Source: Negativibacillus sp.
GTDB taxonomy: Bacteria; Bacillota; Clostridia; Oscillospirales; Ruminococcaceae
NCBI GenBank assembly: GCA_020024325.1
Contig: JAHHTY010000036.1
Span: forward strand, 1 to 21,788
DNA length: 21,788 nucleotides
Direction: 5' to 3'
In this document: positions 15,390 to 21,788 of the stretch, in pieces
Numbering within the stretch: position 1 is the first letter of the stretch
How the letters are laid out: each line of letters starts with the position of its first letter
Position numbers and translations under genes: made by a program
The notes under the pieces: model-generated
The model's input: the letters and a program-made list of their open reading frames with translations, nothing else
Told to the model about the DNA's origin: nothing
The model's database searches: none

Positions 15390-17024
15390 TTAAGCTCCTT
15401 GTTTTATCGGTCCATATCCGTCTACAATCTGCTTAAACAAAGGAGAAGCAATTCTTCCCCCATATTCCCCTCCTTCTATTAAAATAACCGCTGCATATTT
15501 AGGCTGTTCTGCCGGAAAAAATCCGGTAAACCATGCGTGCACAATTTCTTCCCCGTTTTTATCATAATTTCCTGTTTGTGCAGAGGCTGTTTTTCCCCCT
15601 GCTCCACCCTGCTTTGGCTTTGCCATTGTTGCACTTCCGTTTTCCACAACACCAATCATTCCTTTTCTTAAAATATCAGCTGTGTTTTCTGAAAACACCC
15701 TCACCGAAGCTGTGTCCGGAATACGGTCGATTGTGCTGCCGTTTTGTGTTGTTCCCACCACCAGTTTCGGAGTCACCGCCATTCCCCCATTTGCAATAGT
15801 ACTCACCATCGACACCACCTGAACAGGGGTTGCAGTCAGCTTACCTTGACCAAAAGAAAAGTTTGCAAGTTCATGCAAATTTTGCAAATCACTTTGCTGT
15901 GGAAGTGTTCCCGATTCGCAAACAATCCCCGGAGCCAAAACACATTCTTTTCCAAATCCCAAAGCTTTTGCCATTCCTAAAATCTCATTTCCCCCTGTTT
16001 TTTGACCTAATTGGATAAAATAAGGATTGCATGACTGTTCAATCGCTCTTTGTAAATCGGTTTCTCGATGACCTGCACGATGATGGCAATAAAATACTCT
16101 GCCTGCTACAGTAGTTCCTCCAACACAATCTACCGAAAAGCCGGGTGAAATCCCCTGCTCCAACGCAGCAGCTGCAACTGCCAGTTTAAAGCTGGAGCCA
16201 ACGCAATACGGCATCAATGCACGGTTGAGCAACGGTTTATCTTCATCTTCAAGAGCTGCCTCAACTTGATATGGGTCATAATCCGGAAAACTTGCGCAAG
16301 CTCGAATTTCTCCGCTGTTAATATCCATCACCACAATTGCCCCACGATCAATTTCTTTTTCTCCTACTCGTTCCACAACTTCCTGCATCTGTTTATCCAA
16401 TGTGAGAACAACACCCTCTTTTGGCGGACGGACAGAACCTTGAACCTGCATTGTGCTGCCTTCTACCGCTGCACCAACTGCATTGATTTGACATCGCACC
16501 CGTACTTTCTCCCCAAAAGCTGTTAACCTTTCATCATAAGCTTTCTCAATCCCACTGACACCTTTTCCTTCTCCGTTACGGTATCCCAGCAAGTGTACAG
16601 CCATCTGCTGTTCTCGCTCTTGTGGCAACCTTGAGAAGATTGTAAAATTTTCTACATCCTGTGAATATACTTTTTCTCGATTTTCCAGCTGCATTACAAA
16701 AGGGGTATCCTGCAATATCAAATCCAGTGCGGTTCTCCTGCTGTTGCCTGTAATCTGTTCTGCACATGCCTGTGCCGCTTCCTGTGTGGGCAAAACTGAA
16801 ATAACACTATGTTGTTCGGTGTCTGTTAACGGTTTTAGATTTCTGTCATAGATTCTGCCTCTGGTTTGTGTAATATCTAACGAGTAAATGCTTTGGTTTC
16901 CAGCTGCCTGCTTTAATTTTCCATTCATACTTAAAGAATATAGTCTTAAAATTAAAATAGTACATATACTAAGACTGATGCAAAACAATCCCACAATCTT
17001 CCACTGCATTTTTCTTTCTTCCAT
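15390..17024 (-). CDS. Class B penicillin-binding protein (transpeptidase)
   Basis: Cross-links peptidoglycan on the outer face of the membrane. The 544 residues have one N-terminal membrane anchor (about 9-29), an N-terminal dimerisation-type domain (RGRIYDRN at 55-62) and a transpeptidase domain. Active-site motifs: SXXK as SSFK at 277-280, SXN as SCN at 331-333, FSFGQG at 389-394, and the third motif as KTA at 478-480 instead of KTG. No PASTA domain follows, unlike Bacillus SpoVD or PBP2x. The ATG has AGAAGGGAAG seven bases upstream. The gene is divergent from the arginase gene. Division, elongation or sporulation roles are all possible; the neighbourhood does not decide. A weak hairpin overlaps the stop codon, so the end of the transcript is uncertain. 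Confidence 0.92.
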   Translation of the reverse strand: MEERKMQWKIVGLFCISLSICTILILRLYSLSMNGKLKQAAGNQSIYSLDITQTRGRIYDRNLKPLTDTEQHSVISVLPTQEAAQACAEQITGNSRRTALDLILQDTPFVMQLENREKVYSQDVENFTIFSRLPQEREQQMAVHLLGYRNGEGKGVSGIEKAYDERLTAFGEKVRVRCQINAVGAAVEGSTMQVQGSVRPPKEGVVLTLDKQMQEVVERVGEKEIDRGAIVVMDINSGEIRACASFPDYDPYQVEAALEDEDKPLLNRALMPYCVGSSFKLAVAAAALEQGISPGFSVDCVGGTTVAGRVFYCHHRAGHRETDLQRAIEQSCNPYFIQLGQKTGGNEILGMAKALGFGKECVLAPGIVCESGTLPQQSDLQNLHELANFSFGQGKLTATPVQVVSMVSTIANGGMAVTPKLVVGTTQNGSTIDRIPDTASVRVFSENTADILRKGMIGVVENGSATMAKPKQGGAGGKTASAQTGNYDKNGEEIVHAWFTGFFPAEQPKYAAVILIEGGEYGGRIASPLFKQIVDGYGPIKQGA

Positions 17025-17135
17025 CCAAACACTTCCCTTCTGGTTTTATTATGGGAATCTTCTGTTTTTTTATCCTTATAAAATATGAATATATTTCTAT
17101 CTTTTCTTTCAGCTCTTCCACTTTTACCTAAATTG

Positions 17136-17144
17136 TGCTAGAAT
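17136..17144 (+). promoter_or_regulatory. Extended -10 promoter of the arginase gene
   Basis: TGC followed by TAGAAT (-10, 17139-17144) is an extended -10 element; the -35 region is poor (TTCCAC at 17 bases). The leader would be about 45 bases, ending in AAGGA seven bases before the ATG. Confidence 0.5.
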
Positions 17145-17195
17145 AAGTTCAGCTTTTAACAATCACTTTACAGAAACAGAAAGAAGGATTTTCTT

Positions 17196-18095
17196 ATGAA
17201 TATAAAAATCATCAATGTTCCTTTATATTACGGTTGTGATAATCCAGGAACCCACTTGGCTCCAATGGAATTTTCAAAACAAAATATCTCCGGGCTTGCC
17301 GAAAGCTGCGGGCACACCGTTTCCGGCATTTCGGTTTTACCGATATTGCCTAAGCCGGAAAATCCATATACAGAACCTTCTATGAAATATCTGCATGAAG
17401 TCACCGATTGCTGTTCACAGTTATCCGATACGGTGGATTGTGCTGTCCGCAGTAAGCAATTTCCTCTCATCATCGGCGGCGACCATGCACTGGGAATCGG
17501 TTCTCTTGCGGGGCTTGCCCGTTCGATTCCCGCCGATCAGCTCAGCGTCATTTGGATTGATGCTCACACGGATATTAACACCAACGAAACCTCGGATTCT
17601 CACAACATCCACGGGATGCCTCTTTCTGCTTGTTTGGGATTGGGTGACTCTCGACTTTATGAAGGTATGGGAGCAAAATCTCCGTTTATTCTTCCACAAA
17701 ATCTTTTTTACATCGGTTCCAGAAGTATCGATCCCGGAGAAGAAGAAATTCTCACACAGCACCATATCCGCACAGTAAGAATGCCGGAAATCAGAGAAAA
17801 AGGGATTGAGGAATGTTGCCATGAACTGTTAAAATCAATTCAGACACCTTACATTCATCTGAGCTTTGATGTAGACTTTATTGGTTCTGAAGAATATACT
17901 GCAACAGGATTGCCGATTCCTAACGGTCCGACGATTGAAGAAACCCACCTAACTCTCAAAACTTTATTTTCTGACCCCAGAGTATGTTCAGCTGATTTCG
18001 TAGAATACAGTCCTGTACACGATCAAAATCATGATGGACTGAATACCTGCATGGGTTTATTAAAAGAAATTTTTAAAGCCCTTTTTACAAAATAA
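17196..18095 (+). CDS. rocF: Arginase-type ureohydrolase
   Basis: Member of the arginase/agmatinase family, Mn2+-dependent enzymes that release urea from guanidino substrates. In the 299 residues, metal ligands are visible: His97 (GGDH), Asp122, His124 and Asp126 (DAHTDIN), and Asp225 and Asp227 (FDVD). The segment DINTNETSDSHNIHGMPLS (126-144) matches the arginine-recognition loop of arginases, including HGMP, and differs from agmatinases, so L-arginine to ornithine plus urea is the best guess. Odd points: FDVDFIG lacks the usual DP after the second aspartate, and the GTPVXGG loop reads GLPIPNG. The ATG has AAGGA seven bases upstream and an extended -10 promoter. No other arginine catabolism genes are in view. 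Formiminoglutamase is a less likely alternative. Confidence 0.8.
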   Translation: MNIKIINVPLYYGCDNPGTHLAPMEFSKQNISGLAESCGHTVSGISVLPILPKPENPYTEPSMKYLHEVTDCCSQLSDTVDCAVRSKQFPLIIGGDHALGIGSLAGLARSIPADQLSVIWIDAHTDINTNETSDSHNIHGMPLSACLGLGDSRLYEGMGAKSPFILPQNLFYIGSRSIDPGEEEILTQHHIRTVRMPEIREKGIEECCHELLKSIQTPYIHLSFDVDFIGSEEYTATGLPIPNGPTIEETHLTLKTLFSDPRVCSADFVEYSPVHDQNHDGLNTCMGLLKEIFKALFTK

Positions 18096-18098
18096 TAA

Positions 18099-18142
18099 GA
18101 AAAAAGAGGAAACAAATTAAATAAATTTGTTTCCTCTTTTTT
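18099..18142. terminator. Strong bidirectional terminator between arginase and macrodomain genes
   Basis: GAGGAAACAAATT (18106-18118) pairs perfectly with AATTTGTTTCCTC (18124-18136) around a five-base loop, flanked by an A run and a T7 run. Perfect 13-bp stem, functional for both convergent genes. Confidence 0.93.
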
Positions 18143-18663
18143 TATTTCTTAGCAGTGTATTGGTCAAGGGCAATATGATAAACAATTGCTGTGCGGTCAT
18201 CATGACAGACAAACCACACTTTTTCAATACCACTATGTTCTTTTAAATAGCCGAGTATCGTACCTATTGCAATTTCTGCTGCACGGTTTACCGGAAAATG
18301 ATAAGCCCCGGTACTAATTGACGGAAAAGCTATCGTCTTAATATTATTTTCCTGTGCTAAAGTTAAACAGGACAGATAGCACTGTTTCAGCAGTTCTTCT
18401 TCCCCATTTTCTCCGCCTTTCCACACAGGTCCCACAGTATGAATGACATGACGTGCTTTTAGATGATATCCCTTTGTCAGCTTTGCTTTACCAGTTGGAC
18501 AACCACCCAACAAGCGGCACTCTTCCAACAGCTCAGGTCCTGCTGCCTGATGTATCGCTCCGTCAACCCCTCCTCCACCGAGCAGCGCAGAGTTAGCAGC
18601 ATTGACGATTGCATCGGCATCAACCTGTGTAATGTCGCCTGTTATAATTTCAAATTGATCCAT
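18142..18663 (-). CDS. Macrodomain ADP-ribose hydrolase (MacroD/YmdB type)
   Basis: A single macrodomain of 173 residues, the usual size of stand-alone MacroD enzymes, which remove ADP-ribose from acidic residues and hydrolyse O-acetyl-ADP-ribose. Features: GDITQVDADAIVNAAN (9-24) with Asn21 and Asn24, the glycine-rich GGGGVDGAIH (29-38) with Asp34 near the catalytic position, and the phosphate loop STGAYHFP (117-124). No fused domain and no obvious ADP-ribosyltransferase partner nearby. The ATG has GGAGGGG eight bases upstream and a good promoter (18708-18736). Its end coincides with the terminator shared with the arginase gene. Likely roles are NAD+-linked deacetylation or reversal of ADP-ribosylation in the cytoplasm. 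Confidence 0.93.
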   Translation of the reverse strand: MDQFEIITGDITQVDADAIVNAANSALLGGGGVDGAIHQAAGPELLEECRLLGGCPTGKAKLTKGYHLKARHVIHTVGPVWKGGENGEEELLKQCYLSCLTLAQENNIKTIAFPSISTGAYHFPVNRAAEIAIGTILGYLKEHSGIEKVWFVCHDDRTAIVYHIALDQYTAKK

Positions 18664-18707
18664 ATTAAAATCCCCTCCGGAATTTGCTGTTCAGTTCTTC
18701 TTGTTCT

Positions 18708-18736
18708 ATTATAAACTTTCTTCTTCTTTTTTGCAA
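18708..18736 (-). promoter_or_regulatory. Sigma-A promoter of the macrodomain gene
   Basis: On the minus strand TTGCAA (-35, 18736-18731), a 17-base spacer and a perfect TATAAT (-10, 18713-18708). Confidence 0.75.
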
Positions 18737-18883
18737 CCGTCATTTGTTAAAAACACACAAGCAATAGTGTTTTATTGTTTTTTACAATACAATATTTTGT
18801 TTCTCACCTGTTCGTTTTCCTCTAAATTCGAAGAAATCCCCCAGGATTATACGACAATCTTTTTCTTTTCCCGGCTCTAATTT

Positions 18884-18914
18884 GCAAAAAAAGATGACCT
18901 TGTCAGGTCATCTT
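18884..18914 (-). terminator. Terminator of the flavoprotein/sulfite-reductase fusion gene
   Basis: AAGATGACCT (18891-18900) pairs perfectly with AGGTCATCTT (18905-18914) around TGTC; on the minus strand a T-rich tail follows. It lies about 35 bases past the stop of the 863-residue gene. Confidence 0.9.
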
Positions 18915-18949
18915 CCTTTACAAAAAATTTATAAACTAAAAATAAAACA

Positions 18950-21541
18950 TTAGCAGGTAGCTCCGCCAACCAGATGCAGACTTGCACCGACAATCTCATC
19001 TTTTCTTTCCAGAAGGTCGTTGCTTAAAAGTTGCTGCTGTACATTTTCAAAGCCAAGACGCTCGATTGTATCAGAGAACCGTTCCCCGGTTTCACCCTGT
19101 TCTCGGAAAAGCAGGATTGCTTTTTCAACAATTTGCAGCACCTGTTCTTCTGAGGTAAATACAGTTTCCAACGGTCTTCCATGTGCAAATTTTTTGCCCC
19201 AACGTCCGCCAATATAAACACGGTAGCCATACTGTCCGTCCGGCATTGCTTTAAATGGACAGCTCTGGATGCAGCGTCCACAGTTATTACAGATATCATC
19301 ATCAATCTTCAAAACACCGTCAACCAATTTTGCTGCTTTAACAGGACAGGTTTTCTCTACCTGACAAACTTTGCAGCCTCGGCACAGCTCCTCTTGAAAA
19401 TCAGGTACTCTCTGCCCCACTATACCCAAGTCATTCAGATTTGGTTTTACACAGTTGTTCGGGCAACCACCCACCGCAATTTTAAATTTATGCGGCAGTT
19501 TTACGTCATTGTATCCTTTAAAAAATCTTTCATGAATTTTATTGGATAAATCGAAGGTATCTATCAGTCCATACTGACAGGTTGTACCCTTACAGGAAAC
19601 AACAGGACGAACCTTTGAACCTGTACCCCCTGTTTCCATATTATGCTCTGCCATAAAACTGCGAAGCGGTTCAATGTTATTATATGGAACACCCTGAATC
19701 TCAACCGTCAGTCGGGATGTCATTGCAATCTCTCCGTTGCCAAACTTCTGTGCGGCTTCGGTAATTGCCTGATTTTCTTCCGCAGTAATCTTACCGTTTC
19801 TGGTAATAATGCGGGCATTAAAGCAATCTGTTCCTTTATTATGCAAAAATCCCCATGCCTTAACACGTTTAATATCTTCTGCACTGACGGTTACGGTTCC
19901 TGTATTTGTTGGCATTTTGTTCACCGCCAAACCGCCTTCCAACACCTTAGTGTTTGTATATCCGCAGGCACGCAGACGGTTCTGCAAAAGATACGCACGT
20001 TTTCCACGGTTACAAATTAAAAGCAATTTTTCTTCTTTTCTGATACCCGGAATTTCGCCGTTTACCTCACTTGGCTCAACATAAGGTGCATTGCTGATAC
20101 TTGGGGTTCTTGCCGAATCAATCATACGGTATCCTTCTGCCTTACCCTGCATAAACTCTGCCGGGGTCATGCTGTCCATACGTCCTTCCAATTTGTTGAT
20201 CAACACATTGATGGCTGTAACAAATGGGTGGATTGCCGTAGAAAACGGCGGTGCATATGCCATATCCATATTTTGAAGCTGGTAAACAGTTGCCCCCATT
20301 GTCAAAGCAACAACAGCACTGTCAACCACCTTATCCACTGTTCCGCTACCCAGAACCTGAAGACCCAAAAGTTTATCTGTCTTTTTGTCTGCAATCACTT
20401 TAATAATAAAAGTGGAAGCACCCGGATAGTAATGCGCTTTGTCGTCCAGTGCCACTATTACAGAAACGACATCAAACCCTTTTTCTCTTGCAGATTTCTC
20501 ACTCAAACCGGTGCGTCCGCAATTTAGCTCCGGAAGTTTCAGTACTGCTGTGCCCAACACTCCCGGATAACTGCTCTGTTTTCCGCCAAGTGTTTCTGCC
20601 AGTGTTCTGCCCTCCATATTTGCCGAAGAACCCATCGGGGACCATTCCCGTTCCCCGGTAATTCGGTTCGTTACACTCACACAGTCCCCCGCTGCATAAA
20701 CATGAGGAAGGTTTGTTTTCATCTGATGATCGACTGCGATTGTTCCATTTGGCAGCAGCTCTATTCCCGTTCCCTTGAGGAAAGCAGTGTTCGGACGAAT
20801 TCCAAGAGATAAAACAACAACATCTGCCTTGATTTGGCGATCTGCTACCTGAATACCTTCTGCTTTCCATTCACCCAATACCGAATCCACTTTCGTTTTG
20901 AGAAGGACATTGATTCCCTTTTTTTCCAGATGACGCTTTGCATAATCGGCAAGCTCCATATCAAATCCCGGCATAATCTGGTCTGCCATATCAACAACAG
21001 TAACCGCAATTCCCTGTGCTGCCAGGTTTTCTGCTGCTTCCAGACCGATAAATCCACCACCTACAACAACAGCTCTTTTTACATCATTCTGCACTAAATA
21101 TTCTTTCAGTTCTATTGCATCTTCGGGTGTTCTCATAGTAAAAACACCTGGCAGAGAAATCCCCGGAATTGGCGGAACGATTGCAGATGCTCCGCAAGCG
21201 ATAATACACTCATCATAGGAATAGCTTTCCTCAAGACCGGTACGCAAATTTTTAGCAGTTACCTGTTTGTTTTCGGAGTCTAAGCAAATCGCTTCTCTTT
21301 CTGTCAAAACCTTTGCTCCGGTTAATGCTGTAAATTTTGCCGGAGTGTTCACAATCAGTTGCTCTTTGTTTGGAATTACTCCACTGATATAGTACGGCAA
21401 TCCACAGCCTGCATAAGAAATATCCTTGCTTTTTGTCAAAATCGTGACTTCAGCATTCGGATTCATTCTTTTTAATTTGGCAGCTGTTTTTGTTCCTGCT
21501 GCCACGCCCCCAATAACTAAGTATTTCATAATAGCCCTCAT
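18950..21541 (-). CDS. CoA-disulfide-reductase-like / rhodanese / sulfite-reductase-like fusion protein
   Basis: A cytoplasmic redox protein of 863 residues. Residues 5-450 are a pyridine-nucleotide-disulfide oxidoreductase: FAD motif GGVAAG (11-16), the single redox cysteine of CoA-disulfide/NADH oxidase enzymes (Cys46 in YAGCGLPYY), NAD(P)H motif GGGFIG (161-166) and FAD motif YAAGD (282-286). Residues 465-540 are a short rhodanese-like segment with Cys510 (CNRGKR). Residues 545-700 resemble a sulfite/nitrite reductase domain, with possible sirohaem/[4Fe-4S] ligands C650, C655 and C693, C697. Two [4Fe-4S] motifs follow: C720/723/726/732 and C751/754/757/761. Electron flow from NADH through FAD to a sirohaem centre reducing sulfite or polysulfide is inferred. 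Starts at 21541 (AAGGA upstream) and 21529 (GAGGG upstream) are both possible; the family N-terminus favours the second. Own promoter and terminator. Confidence 0.9.
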   Translation of the reverse strand: MRAIMKYLVIGGVAAGTKTAAKLKRMNPNAEVTILTKSKDISYAGCGLPYYISGVIPNKEQLIVNTPAKFTALTGAKVLTEREAICLDSENKQVTAKNLRTGLEESYSYDECIIACGASAIVPPIPGISLPGVFTMRTPEDAIELKEYLVQNDVKRAVVVGGGFIGLEAAENLAAQGIAVTVVDMADQIMPGFDMELADYAKRHLEKKGINVLLKTKVDSVLGEWKAEGIQVADRQIKADVVVLSLGIRPNTAFLKGTGIELLPNGTIAVDHQMKTNLPHVYAAGDCVSVTNRITGEREWSPMGSSANMEGRTLAETLGGKQSSYPGVLGTAVLKLPELNCGRTGLSEKSAREKGFDVVSVIVALDDKAHYYPGASTFIIKVIADKKTDKLLGLQVLGSGTVDKVVDSAVVALTMGATVYQLQNMDMAYAPPFSTAIHPFVTAINVLINKLEGRMDSMTPAEFMQGKAEGYRMIDSARTPSISNAPYVEPSEVNGEIPGIRKEEKLLLICNRGKRAYLLQNRLRACGYTNTKVLEGGLAVNKMPTNTGTVTVSAEDIKRVKAWGFLHNKGTDCFNARIITRNGKITAEENQAITEAAQKFGNGEIAMTSRLTVEIQGVPYNNIEPLRSFMAEHNMETGGTGSKVRPVVSCKGTTCQYGLIDTFDLSNKIHERFFKGYNDVKLPHKFKIAVGGCPNNCVKPNLNDLGIVGQRVPDFQEELCRGCKVCQVEKTCPVKAAKLVDGVLKIDDDICNNCGRCIQSCPFKAMPDGQYGYRVYIGGRWGKKFAHGRPLETVFTSEEQVLQIVEKAILLFREQGETGERFSDTIERLGFENVQQQLLSNDLLERKDEIVGASLHLVGGATC

Positions 21542-21601
21542 TTCTTGATTCCTTTATCAAGCCTTTATAATAGATAGATATTGCTCTTCCTCTTCCACTT
21601 C

Positions 21602-21629
21602 ATTATACATTTTTTTTAAAATAAGTAAA
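21602..21629 (-). promoter_or_regulatory. Promoter and dyad ahead of the fusion gene
   Basis: On the minus strand TTTACT (-35, 21629-21624), a 16-base spacer and a perfect TATAAT (-10, 21607-21602). The -35 box forms one arm of an imperfect dyad, AAGTA (21623-21627) with TACTT (21637-21641), a possible operator. Beyond it, 21645-21788 is AT-rich with no gene seen. Confidence 0.55.
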
Positions 21630-21788
21630 GGTCATCTACTTTAACCCATTTTTACTTTTTTTATTTTTTCAAAATTTTTCCATTAACTTTTACTTGCTTT
21701 TTGGGAAACGCTCAGGCTCTAGAATTTATATATATTTTTATCAAAAACAAGCAGTTTGTATATTTTATATAAATATTATCTTTAAAAT

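Noticed and set aside
18750..18780. Hairpin AAAACAC/GTGTTTT followed by a T-rich run on the plus strand
   Set aside because: No plus-strand transcript that needs ending is apparent, and the stem is almost entirely A/T in AT-rich DNA.

Overview
Low-GC Gram-positive anaerobe, most likely a clostridium (class Clostridia; I cannot name the genus). Grounds: AT-rich intergenic DNA, strong AGGAGG-type ribosome binding sites, six of fifteen intact genes starting at TTG or GTG, a SpoVB-like flippase, a Gram-positive Ami/Opp peptide importer, a DUF5685 gene, and an 863-residue flavin/rhodanese/sirohaem-type fusion that suits an anaerobe. No rRNA, tRNA or CRISPR array was seen.

Layout. Positions 1-502 hold no gene, only a terminator-like hairpin. 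A small membrane protein (564-977, -) follows. The operon oppA-oppB-oppC-oppD-oppF (6992 down to 1074, -) encodes a complete oligopeptide ABC importer. It has a good sigma-A promoter near 7154-7182 and a leader of about 155 nt that folds into three hairpins. The gap up to galM holds a possible plus-strand small RNA. galM (7645-8700, -) has its own promoter inside the 3' end of a SpoVB-like flippase gene (8753-10306, -).

Upstream is a three-gene operon: DUF5685 protein (12556-11684), a J-domain protein with a ten-cysteine tail (11657-11007) and an ECF-S-like membrane protein (10964-10425). Next comes a decayed IS5-family transposase (12775-13568, +) lying directly before mntP, a manganese exporter (13740-14303, +). 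An endonuclease/exonuclease/phosphatase-fold protein (-), a class B penicillin-binding protein (-), an arginase-type ureohydrolase (+) and a macrodomain hydrolase (-) follow. Two convergent pairs share bidirectional terminators.

The window ends with the 863-residue fusion (21541-18950, -): a CoA-disulfide-reductase-like flavoprotein, a rhodanese-like segment, a sulfite/nitrite-reductase-like domain and two [4Fe-4S] motifs. This looks like a complete NADH-to-sulfur electron path in one polypeptide.

The most promising items for new biology are this fusion, the DUF5685/cysteine-rich J-protein operon and the structured opp leader. All functional statements rest on motif reading; no database search was run.
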